A DNA stretch of 64,000 nucleotides from Druceiella hillmani. Lineage: Eukaryota; Arthropoda; Insecta; Lepidoptera; Hepialidae. Position 1 is the first letter of the stretch; every line of letters begins with the position of its first letter. Of the stretch, positions 12,420 to 25,114 are shown in pieces. Under the pieces are notes generated by a model. That model searched no databases and was not told where the DNA came from. It saw nothing but the letters and a program-made list of their open reading frames with translations. A program made the position numbers and the translations under genes. The DNA is taken from contig JAYKKI010000148.1 in the NCBI GenBank assembly GCA_039881145.1, positions 1,309,501-1,373,500 on the forward strand, in the 5' to 3' direction.

Positions 12420-12745
12420 GCACGCTTGACTTGGGGAGTAAGCTGGTGAATGCGTGACGAGAGCGTTACGAAAAGTGTGATCGGGCGGGGCGAACGGACG
12501 TTGAGAGGGAGATATAAGTTAATGAAAACAGAAAAAGAGAGAGTTACGTTTCGTATATTACCGTAGGGACAATAGAGAGAGGTGCGAGCATACATTTTCT
12601 TTCTATCGTTCTCTCATAGCCAGTTATGTTTCATAAATCTAAGACACAGTGCAAGCCTATTGTCTGTATCACACTGTAGGAGCAAGAGAGAGCAGTGCGC
12701 GCACATTTTCTTTCTCTCTTCCTCTCAAAGCCAGTACATGAAATA
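12420..12745. repeat. GAGA-rich island with a diverged ~115 bp duplication
   Basis: GC-richer than its surroundings. It has many GAGAG/CTCTC runs (near 12508, 12537, 12574, 12611, 12687, 12714). Two related segments are seen: 'gagagaggtgcgagcatac...' from ~12574 and 'agagagcagtgcgcgcac...' from ~12686. Both are followed by 'attttctttct' and 'ctcatagccagt'/'ctcaaagccagt'. GAGA clusters can be GAGA-factor sites in insects, but a repeat origin is equally possible. No ORF. Confidence 0.6.
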
Positions 12746-12751
12746 TAAATG

Positions 12752-12752
12752 T

Positions 12753-12809
<57 letters not shown>
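12752..12809. repeat. (A)n(TA)n microsatellite
   Basis: Poly-A run followed by a TA array. Confidence 0.95.
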
Positions 12810-12812
<3 letters not shown>

Positions 12813-13409
12813 AGTTTGCTAGCCTTACGCAAAAGGTGATTTTTTGATTACTTTGTAATTTCATTTGGTTCTTGAATAATTTTAAAAATTATTATTTTGT
12901 TCAATACATTAAATATTGTACGTTAAAAGTGAATAAAATTGTAAATTCCTTTTAAAGTTCATATTTTGTGAATTTTCAGTCGTGTGGTTTAAAGCACACT
13001 CGTTTTTTTTTTAATTCCGACCTTTATTACTGACATATAATTTATTTTCCCATAAGTATATTTAGTATTATTTTCAAAATAAGTACATTTCATTATCATA
13101 AACTTGTTTTCGTTATTTTCATGAAAAAAAAAATTAGGCCAAAGTAAACAAGCCAATATAATCAAGTCTTAATATTAAGTAGGACTCATTTCGCTCAATA
13201 TTCAAAGCCGAACAAAATGATCAAGTGATCACCGCGTCGCTTTGATGATACAGCGCGGAACATGCGCTCTATTATGCGTAACTTTGCGTTAACATTAAAA
13301 TAGTGTATCACTAAAACGATATAAGATGTACAAGAATTTATATATTAAATCGTCATATTTTATACTCAGTAACTTGTAGCAGTTGCCAGACTGGTTTAAG
13401 AGTCTGATG

Positions 13410-13411
<2 letters not shown>

Positions 13412-13499
<88 letters not shown>
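13412..13499. repeat. (TA)n array abutting a mariner end
   Basis: TA array with one GTGTG interruption. It ends at the TA dinucleotide (13498-13499) directly before the mariner terminus at 13500, so the element inserted into, or seeded, a TA array. Confidence 0.95.
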
Positions 13500-14690
13500 C
13501 AGGGTGTCCAGAGGCAGATTTCAATGTTTGAAAAATTGTAAAAAAAAACTACACCTCTAATACAAAGTAGGTATTATTTTAACTTTATAAAAACAAATGC
13601 GGATTTCATTTTTTAAAAACCACGTGTTCCAAATGGTGGCCATCGAGTCTGACACACTCTTCGAGTCTAGCACGCATGTTTTCAAAAACGCGTTTGCAGA
13701 GCGACTGGGGTATCCTACTGACTTCGGCTCGAATATTTTCTTTAAGTTGTGTCACAGTGCTCGGATTTGTTTTGTAAACAACGGATTTTAAGTATCCCCA
13801 TAAAAAAAAGTCACATGGGCTTAAATCGGGTGACCTAGATTGCCACGGTACGGTACCGTTTCGGGATATGTTTTTTTCTGGAAATAACTGCCGCACTGCA
13901 TTCATGGACACGTTATCAGTGTGAGCTGTGGCCCCGTCCTGCTGGAACTATGTGTTTTGGTTGAAGGATGGACTATTCTGTAGTTCTACTCTGAAAAAGT
14001 AATTTAACATCTGGGCATATCTCTCCGAATTCACAGTTACAGTTTGGCCACGTTGATTTTCAAAGAAATAAGGCCCTATGATTGCAGATGCAGACATGCC
14101 ACACCAGACTGTTACTTTAGGCTTATGTAAAGGCTCTTGATGCTTTTGTCTTGGGTTGTGGACATACCAGTAACAAAAGTTCTTCTTATTCACATATCCT
14201 CCAATGTGAAAGTGAGCTTTGTCACTAAAGAATATGTTGCCCATCCGCGTAGCAGTACGAAATCTCAACAACATCACCTCCGCGTAAGTTTTTCTTAATT
14301 CAAAGTCAGAATCGTGTAAATCTTGAACAATTTGAATTTTATATGGATGGAACTTGAGCTTTTTTTGCATTATTACTGTAAAGTTGATTTCGGAATTCCC
14401 AATATCGATGAACGTGTACGCAGTGATAAACGGGGATTTTCAACGACAGAAACCATAACACACTCGACATTTTCATCCGTGGCTACCAATGGTGTAGGTC
14501 CTGGCCTGGGTCTATTTAATGTTGATCCTGTAGCTCTGAACCTTGCCACCCATGACTGAATGAGGTTGATCGATGGTCCATCACGTAATCGACGAATACT
14601 GTAACGATTATTAAATCGACGGTGTGCTACAGACAGCGAAACGGTAGACTTGGAAATTTGTAATTTGACAAAAGAAATTAAGTGCACTTG
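13500..14690 (-). mobile_element. DD41D mariner-type element, near complete
   Basis: The 3' terminus CAGGGTGTCC begins at 13500 right after TA, the target site of Tc1/mariner elements. The transposase (minus strand) runs from ~14690 to 13606. N-terminal part: helix-turn-helix of the DUF4817 kind, including SINLIQSWVARFRATGS. Catalytic residues: D1 in FFSDKAHFH (14221-14223), D2 in QQDGATAHT (13936-13938), D3 in SPDLSPCDFFLWGYLK (13810-13812). D2 and D3 are separated by 41 residues, matching DD41D rather than DD34D. Defects: a 1-nt frameshift near 14372, one in-frame TAG at 13948-13950, and no start codon (a TAA lies at 14691-14693). I find no matching inverted repeat on the right, so that end is truncated or degraded. 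Cut-and-paste transposase; now inactive. Confidence 0.9.
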
Positions 14691-14749
14691 TTACAGAAAA
14701 ATGTTCAAAAATGTTTACATAAAACTTTAGTGGAGACAAATATAATAAT

Positions 14750-16900
14750 ATACATCTTTCTCATATAAATATAGTTAAAATGTCCACAAACAAAAAGTCA
14801 CCCATCCGTATTAGACTTTTTATTGTTCCAAAACATTAGAATAACGACAACAAACTAATAAAAATTACATAGTACGTTCTCAAATTGTTGAAATTTTATG
14901 AATGAATGACTCGGTCACGAAAAATTACACAATAGAAAAATATCTATGTCCGCATACAAAATTAAAATCATAAATTTAAAAGTAAAGACGTGGAGAAACA
15001 ATTTCACTTTCATTATGATGTATATACGATCACAAGTTCGTAAAAAAATCGATATCCAAATATTCCTCGGTCGTATCATTAGTTTTTGTGAACAATTATA
15101 TTTTATATAGATTAATGTTAAATTTACATATTTGATCGAACACTTCGCACATTACCACAGAGTTAGTTTATAGAATTATTAAGCTATGTAAATTCATAAA
15201 CATAAATCAGTTTGCTTTTATTGCAAATCATTTGTTCACATAAATAATCCGTTGGAAAAGGCAATTTTCGTGATCTCCATAAGTTCAATCAACGCTAATG
15301 TTTAGTTGATTTGATTGCTAGTGCTTTTGAATTTTATTATCCATTAATTTGAATGCTTAAAAATTAACGGTATTGCGATGTATTAAAAAAAATGTTGTCG
15401 GTACTAATGTACGCGCGTTAGAATTTATATTTCTTTGAGTTATTAAAAATTAAAATTTCATTTTTTTTAATTTAAATGAATACTCAGCATAGAATTTAAC
15501 ATAAACACGCGTATATATTTAATTGTCAAATTTTCTAGAACAATTTTAAAGAAGTTTAATTAATAAAGAGATTAAATGAATATGCTGACAATTTATTTTA
15601 ACTAATGAATTTTAAGTATTTCATAAATAATATAATAATAATTTATAATATAAATAAATATATACCGAAAATTAACCTCACGGAAATGCGCTTAACATAT
15701 GTCTTAAATGCTTGTAAGCAATATTTCTATGACGAATATTCACAAAAAATAAATGTTTTTTTCATTATATGTATCTCTACTAAATTTAAAATATTAAAAT
15801 ATATTATTTAGAAGCACAGATATGACTTAGATTTGTTTGAATGCTAAATAACTAGAATATAGTACCAGTCACTATACGCATGTAAATATACGTTTAGTGA
15901 GCAATTTCATCCTATCGATTTTTGTTACGTCGTGCAGCGTAAAATTTCACTCACATATTTTTATATAAATATAATTTCAATTATTCGTATGCGTCGTCCG
16001 TCCGGACAAACGTGTAGCCACCTAAAGCCGTTTTTTTGTCCTTACATTAAAAGAATAGTAAATTCACTTTCCAACTTCAACCTGAAAATTGTCCACTTTC
16101 AATTAAGTGGATAGGATATTAAACGATTCCCTGCACACATCCTCCATAGCCTCAATATTTACAGTTCATTTGAACTCCATCTTTCGTGAGTGTATCAAAT
16201 ATGTGCGAAAGCTTTATATACTCATTAAAGTTGCTCGCTGTGTCTGTGTACTTATTAAATTTACCCGTGGGGTCTACGTAGTCACTAAAGTTACATACTG
16301 TGCCTACATACTCCTATTCCGTAAAGTTATCGGCCAAGTGAACGGCTCGAGTTAATAATTGCATTTGAAATTTATAATTCGAATATGTTGTATTACTTTT
16401 GAACCTATTTTACTTAGAGTAATTATTAGAACGTGCACTCCTCAACAAAAATAGAGAATAACCAGAATTTTTTGAATTCTCTTGGTAAATTTTTAAAAGT
16501 AACAACATTTTTCGTGGCAACACTCAGCAACTTGAAGGATTAGATTTTCAAGCTCTGCCCTTTTCTTATTCCTATAAACTAGCGCCAACGCCAGGCGCTC
16601 GGAGTTACAAACCTAACTTAACCGCGTCAATTACTCGCTAGCCATACGGCTGATTATTTGTGACTTATGTTCTTTGGAATGTCAATATGATTTCTAAATA
16701 TTACTTGAAGGCGTATTTACGTCTTTGATGGCAATCGTTTATTTTGGCAAAGTTTATTATTAACTCTAGGAATATGTAATGTAATTACTTTAATATGAAG
16801 AAATAAGTTAAGTCTGCATTTATAATTCGGGCAGATTACTTTTTATTGTTTGTATATTTGTTTATAATTGAAATATTTCATTTCAGTGTCTAATACTCTG
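14750..16900. other. AT-rich spacer without a supported gene
   Basis: No element, RNA gene or convincing ORF recognised. The segment 16520-16670 is less AT-rich and contains GCGCC/GGCGC inverted words, with nothing further to identify it. Confidence 0.55.
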
Positions 16901-16930
16901 AGTTCCGCATTTAACAGTTTAAGAAAAGTG

Positions 16931-16980
<50 letters not shown>

Positions 16981-17212
16981 GCGCGCGCGTGTGTGTGCGC
17001 GAATACATGTGGGCGTGTGTGTGTGCGCGAGTGCACATGCGAGTGCGCGTATACGTGTGCTTGTGCGCGTGTGCGTGTTCATGTGCGAGGACACGTGAGT
17101 GTGCACGTGTGGCCGCTCGTGTGCGGGGGTTGCGCATGCGCGTGTGCGTGTGCGCGTGTGTATGTATGTGTGCGTGTGTGTATGCATGTATATGAGCGTG
17201 TTGTGTGTGTTT
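16931..17212. repeat. (TA)n followed by an alternating GT/GC tract
   Basis: A ~45 bp TA array, then ~235 bp of degenerate alternating purine-pyrimidine (GTGTGCGCG-like). Alternating GC/GT is the classical Z-DNA-prone sequence. Long open frames on both strands here reflect the repeat, not genes. Confidence 0.9.
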
Positions 17213-17296
17213 ATATAAAAATACAGACACATGATCATTTTTGAGATACTATGATATAGGTACTTTGAGATACTCAATTAGGATTAGTAAACAATT

Positions 17297-19225
17297 AAGT
17301 CTATGAATCTATGGTATAATGAACTTAATTCTTAAGTGTTAATAGTACTCCTTTTAGATATCGCGTCAAATTGGATATGCAATGGAAATGTATTTATGAA
17401 AATGTTATAATTTTAATTTTAAATTGTCATATTAGTTACAATGATATTTCCCGGGTTGGAAAGTAGCCGATGTCTTTTCCTGCCCCTACAATTATCTCTG
17501 TGAAGAAAATCACTATGAAATTTGTAATGTGTGTTAAGATTGTTGTATTAGTTAGGAAGATGTTTTCCGGGTTAAAAAGTAGCCTATATAATTTGCTGGC
17601 CTACTAATTATCTGCGCGCAGAAAATCATGTTGATCTATTGCTCCATTGCAATGTTAAAGAAGGACAAACAAAAAACATTTGAAATTTTTAAAATGTATT
17701 GGAATTGTTATATTAGGATGATATTTCCTGGGTTAGAAAGTACATTTACCTCGTTTCCTGGTCCATCAACTATCTCTATACAGAAAATCAGGTCGATCCG
17801 TTTTTCTGTTGTGGCGTGAAAGGACAAACATACTTCAGAATGTTTAACATTAGTTTGGGACTATTATATTAGTTGCGATGAGATTTTCCGAGTTAAAAAG
17901 TAGTTTATACCATTTCCTGGCCGGCGAACTGTCTGTACATAGAAAATTCCATCAACCTGACGATCCAGTGTGACGTTAAAGAAGAACCAACAAATGCACC
18001 TATGAATTTTTAATATTCCTTGGGATTTTTGTTCTAATTAGGATGAGATTTCCCGGATTGAAAAATAAGCTATATTATTTTCCAGCCCGCCAACCATATC
18101 TATGCTGAAATCAAATACGAGTAGATCTATCTGATGTTTCGTTGTGACGTGAAAGAAAATCGAAAATACTTTTGAATTTTTATTTTTATTTGGGATCGTC
18201 ATATTAGATGAAATCAGATTTTATTAGCCCATCTCACTTCCTGGTTTGTCAAATAAATATGTGTAGAAAATCACGTCAATCTATTACTCCATCGCGACGT
18301 GAAAGAAGGACAAACACACCTTTGAATTTTTAATATTAGTTGGGTTTGTAATATTATTTAATATAAGATTTGTCAGGTTAGAAAGTAGGCTGTATAATTT
18401 CCCACTCCACCATCTATTTCTGTGTAGGATATTACGTTGATCTGTTTTTCTATTGTGACGTGAAATATGGACAAACAAACACACTTCTTGATTAGTAAAT
18501 GTTAGGTTTACTGTATTAGGTATAATAAAATTATCCACGTTGGAAAATAGCCTGTATTATTTCCTGGCCCACCAATTATATATGTGTAGAAAGCCACACA
18601 GATGTATTGCTCCATTGCGGTGTGAAAGATAAACAAAAAAACAGATTTTAGAATTTTTAATATTATTTGGAATTGTCATTTTAGTTAGGATGAGATTTCC
18701 CGAGTTGGTATTATGTCTATGTCATTTCCTGTTTTTTCAAATATCTCTGCGCAGTAAGTCACATCGACCTATTGCTCCATTGCGACATGAAAGAAGGACA
18801 AACAAACACACTTCCGAATTTTTAACGTAGGTGGAAATTATTATATTAGTTAGGAAGGGATTTCTCGGATTGGCAATTGGTCTGTGGCATTTCCTGATCT
18901 GCCAATTATTTCTGTGCAGAAGTTAATGTTAACTTTTACTCTATTGTGTCATGTAATAAGGATGAACAAACAAACTTTAAAATTTTTAATATTATTTGTT
19001 ATTATTGTTTTATTAAAAGTGGAATTTCTCGATTTGGAAAGTAGCCTAAGTAATTTCCTGGCCCGCCAATTATTTCTGTGCAAAAAGCCACTTCGATATT
19101 TTGCTCTATTGCGACGTGAAAGAAGAATAAACAAACACACTTTTCAATTTTTAATATTGATCGGATTTGTTCTTTTAGTCAGGATGAAATTTCCCGGATT
19201 GGAAAGAAGCCTATGTTATTTAGAA
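17297..19225 (+). repeat. 165-bp tandem repeat array, block C, with leader
   Basis: The leader at 17297-17460 matches the first ~200 bp of the window: both share 'ctat(a/g)gtata', 'cttttagat', 'cgtcaaat' and 'aaatgttataattttaa'. Block A has ~85 bp extra. About 11 units of ~155-165 bp follow in the same orientation, with 'gatctattgctccattgc'-like words near 17633, 17794, 18125, 18279, 18437, 18600, 18763 and 19095. Terminates near 19225 within a unit. Confidence 0.9.
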
Positions 19226-19269
19226 AGACAAACTATTAAAAGACAAACTTGAAAATCCCAAATTTAACA

Positions 19270-19500
19270 ACCAAAAAGATTACGTAAAAATATAAATACA
19301 AACACGAATTTAAAATTAAAAAAAAACAAATCCAAAACATCGAAAACTTATTAGCAAAAAGGATTATGTAAAAAGGAAATATAAATACGAACACGAATTG
19401 GTAATTAAAACGAACCTTAAACCTAGAGAATTTATTAAACAGAAAGGATTATGTAAAAAAAAAATAAATACCAACACGAATTGATAAAAAAAACAACCAA
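19270..19500 (+). repeat. Three A-rich tandem units of ~85 bp
   Basis: 'aaaggattatgtaaaaa' plus 'aaatacgaacacgaatt' or close variants recur from ~19275, ~19355 and ~19440. They lie immediately 3' of block C, but no equivalent follows block A. Confidence 0.8.
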
Positions 19501-20199
19501 ACTATCCAAAAATGTATTATTTGTTTGAAATGAGGGCGAATTATGTGAAAGAAAAAAGTTAAAATATATTCCCACGGAAATAAATGTATGAAAATTTTCA
19601 TATCGATTTTTTTATAATCACTAGCCACAATAGGTTTTCTGAAATTCACGACGTATTTCAAAATATCAATGCATTCAATATATCAATGCATAGTTGTCCA
19701 TTTCCTGTCAAAAAAAATGTAAAATACCATTACATATATAAACTAAACTTATACCTACGATATTAAAACACAGATCTAAACCTAAGGTTGAAATTAATTT
19801 AATTATATCGCTTTTTATTTTTATTACTTTTGGAGCGGGTGCGAAAACAAGCGACATAGATTCAACTAATATCACGCCTCAGCGCACACTGTCGGTTTGC
19901 ATACGAGTAAAAGAGAAGCAACAGACATCGCCAAAACGCGTCTTTATGTTAGAGAGAAATAATGCGTTTTTTTTTCTTATTGGAAAGTAAATACACTTTA
20001 CTGAAAATAAGAGAACAACCAAGATTTTAAATAAGACGTGAACAGTTATTCTTTTTAATTCTATTTGTATGGTGTTATAAATAACGAAGGTTATTTGGTT
20101 TAGATATATAAGATATTTCAGTTTTGTTTTTAAAACAACCAGGACATTAGAAATATTATCAAGTATAACACATACATTTTTTGTGGCCATAAATTTAAT

Positions 20200-21840
20200 A
20201 GATTTTGTTAAACATTTTTTTTAAATAAACTCAATCTGGTGTTGTCAGTGCCTTCATTTTATTTTTAGGCTCGTAATTCACCGTTCATGTTTTTGGGTAC
20301 ATCGCGTATTTTCCCCCCCCCAAAATATATGACATGTGTTATTTCGGACAACATGCTATTCCTCTAATTTCAACCAAGAGATTAATTATGTCATATTATA
20401 TAATATGCCTCTATATTAAAAATAATAACTCAGTTGTCCGTAATAGTTTCAGTCTCAACTTTGCAAATCGCAACATAGGCATAATATTACTTAATAATAT
20501 GCGTGTGCTTATACTATATATATCCTGGTACTAATAGAAGTACAGACAATAAACATGAAATTAATGAAAAAGCCGTAAATTATTGGGAAAGTTTTTATTG
20601 TGTTAGGGTTTTTAAAAGTGATAATTCGTTTTCTTACTTCAGTAAAACCTCAAAACCTACATTAAAACGAGGGTTGATGAAAATAGATCATTAGTTGATG
20701 AAAATAGAAATATTCAAGTGATTTTTTCAAACATTTAGATCGGTGAAGTATCTCCGTGCAAATGTAGGCATATTCGAGTTTGTTGATGATATCCTCTTGT
20801 AAAGTTGGGGTAAAATTTCTAAATGCGAGCTTCTATTAAGATGAGCATGTCATTTTTACATTTTATTATAAAGATATCAAAGAGTTTAAAGAACTTTCAT
20901 GTATAAATTAATTCCAGGAACAAATAAACTGTATTTTTGAGGATAAAACGGAACTAAATTGCGCAAATACTGCCTGAATTTGAAACAGTGATGGATGTTA
21001 CTTGAAAGAAACATTACTTTATAATTAACTACTACTGTATTTGGAAATTCAAAAATATAGATACGTCATTTATATTCAGACAAGAAATTAACAGATTCGA
21101 AGATTGTATTTTTACTTTCCGCAGCACAGTTGCTCAAAAATTTGTTAAATACAATAAAAAATGCATAAATTCTAATCAGTTGGATGAAAATAAATATACA
21201 GGAAATGATCAGTATCCAATAACTCGATGAAAAGAATTTAACACATTTGGTAAGGTAAAACATATTACTCGGATATAAAGTATATCAAGCTAGATGTTTG
21301 GGATGTTGAAGAATTGCGGGTTTCGATCGAATAAATGTAAAGACCTCGGGAAAGTAGTTACCTAGCTTTGCATTTGGGAACTAAAATTTTTATCATTTCC
21401 TCGATTTAGCTATACAAAATCAAGTGTATATTGTTTATATAATACGCCCTCTTTAAACAATTGCTACATTTAAGTTTTTATTAAAACGGGCATAAGTGTC
21501 ATATACGTGTATATTTTTTTGTTTTTGTGCAAAAAATTAAGTACATTATTTTTGCTTTTCGAAAACATTGCTTATATACGTAAATTATAAATGACATCCC
21601 CAGGTAAGCATGTAAAATTATTTTTTTTCAAAAGTGACAGCAATACCATTGCAAAAAAAATCAATCGCTATAAAAATCAAATATATATTAATCAGCTTTC
21701 TGCTATAATTTATATCAATTTCCATTATTACGACTAAAGTCGAATGTCATTATAATTTTTCGGTATGTACATTTAGTATTATACTTGTTATTATAGTATG
21801 AAATAACAATCATAAAAATTAAATAAAGAATAAGCAAAAC
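20200..21840. other. AT-rich spacer without a supported gene
   Basis: Contains a poly-C run near 20312-20320 and a 16 bp direct repeat 'gttgatgaaaatagat/a' near 20673 and 20694. No gene identified. Confidence 0.55.
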
Positions 21841-22302
21841 TCATGCTGTCTTTTTTTATTTGATTTGAATCGGGTTTTTTCGCGGTAATTATCTATTTAA
21901 TGAGTAAACCTAGATATGATAAACTAAGTACTCAATATGTCCTGACGTTTCAGACTGATTGCACAGGCTGTGGTCACGGGAAGACTGAAGATGTATAGGA
22001 GTCACCGCTGCGAAGTGTGTGTGTAGGTCTAGTGTGAACGCGCCTTAGATTTCTACAATCAACCAAGCGGGGGTAGTTTTGAAAAACACTCCCGCGTCGC
22101 AGCGGTGACTCCTATACATCTTCAGTCTTCCCGTGACCACAGGCTGTGCAACCAGTCTGAAACGTCGGGACACAGTGAGTACTTAGTTTATTATATCTAG
22201 GTTTACTCATTAAATAGATAATTACCGCGAAAAAACTCGATTCAAATCAAATAAAATATGTGTTCGAATCGCGAAAGTTTAAAAAAGTCATGCTGTCTTT
22301 TT
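21841..22302. mobile_element. Fold-back element with 15-bp target-site duplication
   Basis: Arms 21854-22012 and 22098-22256 are both 159 bp, and pair with about seven mismatches (~95% identity). The 85-base spacer is unrelated. The whole is bounded by exact 15-bp direct repeats TCATGCTGTCTTTTT at 21841-21855 and 22288-22302. Between the right arm and the right repeat lie 31 bp containing 'gttcgaatc' (like a tRNA B-box) and ending in the A-rich 'gtttaaaaaag'. A 15-bp duplication with an A-rich 3' end is what LINE-type target-primed insertion leaves; DNA transposons usually leave 2-10 bp. No ORF. The class is uncertain. Confidence 0.75.
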
Positions 22303-22309
22303 CTATAAA

Positions 22310-24270
22310 CACTTAGGCTCATAAAAAATTATTGTCAAATAAATATCAAAGTACTTTCTTATATACTTTGAATAAGGAAGCATGTGTAAGATGGTTGTAA
22401 GGATACGGAAAGATGTAACATGATGATGAAGCACTTTGATAAAAAAGCATTCTGTCACTTAGTAGATGTGAACTGAAAAGTGATCTGTTGACCATTCCTT
22501 TGAATCTTAAATTCTGGGTGTAATTCAAATTCATTCGAGCAAGGAGGAATTGGAAGGCCAGTCGATACGTTGTTTATGTAATATTAGTTTTCGGCTTTGG
22601 CAAATATAACGATTACCAATTCAATTCATACTAGACGACATATGCCCGTCAAAAGAGGCCAGGTAACACGCGCCCCACAAATTGTATACAAATTATGCTT
22701 ATCTACAGTAATTATTCGTCACTAGATAAATGTTCCTGGCGAAAAAAATTACAATGAAGTAAACTTACTCCAAAAGCAGCAATTAAATTTTGAAATATTT
22801 ACACAAATGTTATTGTAAAGTAAACTGACAATTATTAAAATAAATGAATGTCTGCTTATTCAGAATTAATTTCAAAAAGGAGATGACTGCTGTTAAAGCT
22901 AAGATGTTTTGTGATTGTATCTCATTTGAATTATCCAATGTAAAAAAATGCTACTTCTGATTTTAAGGTATATAATTCTGAATTATTTTTATATATTATG
23001 GTTAATTCTCTTTTGTATATTTTCGTTAATTCTCTGACGAATAGAAATATAACCTGCTGATTTCATAGATATGATTTCTTTTCAAAAGTTTGTCATATTG
23101 AAAAATATAATTTGATAATAACAAACATTTATTTATTCTTGATCTCGTAATAGGTTTACAATATTATTTTTCGGCACTGTTTTATGAAAAAACTTAAAAT
23201 TTTTGTATTATAACATAATTTGATAAATTGAGTGGCAAAAAATATTTATCAAAAGAATATATTCTCCGTTTGGTATTTAAAATAACGCAATAAAATTCTT
23301 CGACATTGCAATACAGAATTATATTTACGAAAAATAATTTTGATAAATGAACCAAGATTGGTGTTTTTGCCAAGCTTGCTTTCAAAACGTAAATTTATTT
23401 ATTTTTGTAGTCTGCAGAAAATACGATACTGTCTAACTAAATTAGTAATTCGCGAGAAAGTGAAAACTACCCACAAACTTGTTTTTTTACATATTAGTAA
23501 CCGGTGGCAGAAAAAATAATTATAAAGTTAATTTATAAAAAACATTAAAAATAATTTTAAATGCTTATATTAGAAGTTCTTATGACAAAAAAAAATATTT
23601 AAGAGAGCAAAACAAAATCTTGGTAAATATAAAAATAGAAAAGATGTTAATTACTTAATATACGAGTTTTGGATACTAAGTCATATTGATAATATGTCAA
23701 TATTAATGAATTGCCCATAGACGCGAGCTACTTATTATGCTTCTACAAATACTTTACACATCGCTATAGTATTATCACGGATATGTCGCGTGCTGATATT
23801 TTAATGAATTCACTCGGTTTAATTTTAAATTAAAAATTACAGAAAGAATATAAAAAAGTGAGAAACTTTCGAGAATCGCATGTGCTATAAATTTGTTTAA
23901 CAATAATCCACAGAAAGCTTACTTAATTTTAGTTATATATATATTTTTTATATATGAAAACGCACTTTCATTCAGCATTCTATTTAAAATATTTTGAAAT
24001 AAGTTTTCGAAAATAAAATATTATGCTCTTTTTGTCAGTACTCTTAGGGTTATTTATGAATATTAATAACACGAGGGGACCTCAGATACAAAATATTATA
24101 TAATATACTTTCAATAGTTTATGTAAATTGGCGTTCAAGAAAGCGAGAAAATGTGTTTCCCTACAAGAACGATAAAATATTGACATTTTCATATTTACAG
24201 CCATTCTAATATTTTGTTAGTATTTTTTTACGAAAAAAAGATTTTGGTAACAGTGGATTTGAGTGCGTTA
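22310..24270. other. AT-rich spacer without a supported gene
   Basis: No element or gene recognised on either strand. Confidence 0.55.
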
Positions 24271-24280
24271 CTAAAATAAA

Positions 24281-24445
24281 ATAAAACACACACACAAACG
24301 CACGCACACGCACGCGCACGTGGATGCACGCGTGCACGCACGCACGCAAGTACGCAAACAGGCACGCACGCACAACCGCACGCACGCATGCACGCTCGCA
24401 CACACACACACATGTATGTGTGTGTGTGTGTGTGTATACATATAC
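24281..24445. repeat. Alternating CA/GC (Z-DNA-prone) tract ending in (TG)n(TA)n
   Basis: ACACGCACGC-type alternating purine-pyrimidine sequence for ~130 bp, then TGTGTG and TATA. All three overlapping minus-strand frames here, rich in Cys/Ala/Arg, are repeat artefacts. Confidence 0.9.
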
Positions 24446-25114
24446 ATAGATATATAGATATAATGTACATAAGCCAAATACCACACAAAAATTATTAAAA
24501 ATTTTAATTACGACTTGTATCGCAAAGTCGGAACCTGCAACTACTTGATTAAGATGTGTAAGTACAGTGCTGTGACTATAATGCAACGCGATGTTTACCT
24601 GTATATATACCATAAAATTATAATTTGGAATCTACGTATAAAGTTTCAAATATATATGGTTATGTTAAAAAATTAAATGGAAGAAAGTAACAATGTTTTT
24701 TGGTGTAGGTCAGTATGTAGGTATAACTTATGTAAAAAAAATTATTTCCCCCTTTCGAAATATTTCTTACAAGAATCAAAAATATTCTGCGAGTGTTCTT
24801 ATAAACCATAAGTTGCATTACACCTATGCTTCACAAAATACATATTTTTTAATTAAGAAAATAGTACGAAGAGACGAAAATACTTTAAAATTTATGTCCT
24901 TAATGGTTCTGCAAATTCTTTTAATTTCTTTAATCCATAGCACGGTAACATTACCTCTATCGAAAAGGACATAATTTTCCACTCGACTCGTTTTATTGAA
25001 CCGAGTTTAAATTTCTCTTCAGTTTCTGTAAATCGGTCTTTAAATATAACAAAGTACTTATTTCGTTGCTGAAAAAGTTACGATTTAATCTTAATTTGAC
25101 ATTCATAATTTCAG

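Noticed and set aside
10960..12864. Tyr/Ile-rich reading frames over microsatellites
   Set aside because: They consist of (TA)n/(CA)n translated; no independent coding evidence.
16843..17277. Long frames (up to 144 codons) on both strands
   Set aside because: Alternating GT/GC repeat lacks stops in every frame; Thr/His/Arg/Cys/Val repeats are artefacts.
19742..19990. 83 open codons on the plus strand, and a 103-codon minus-strand frame at 19879-20190
   Set aside because: Both overlap; neither shows a known motif, and the plus frame has no start. Chance openings of this length are expected here.
22264..22274. 'gttcgaatc' as a tRNA gene B-box
   Set aside because: No A-box, cloverleaf or terminator at proper spacing; treated only as a feature of the fold-back element's tail.
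24206..24613. Cys/Ala/Arg-rich minus-strand frames
   Set aside because: Same cause: the CA/GC tract at 24281-24445.
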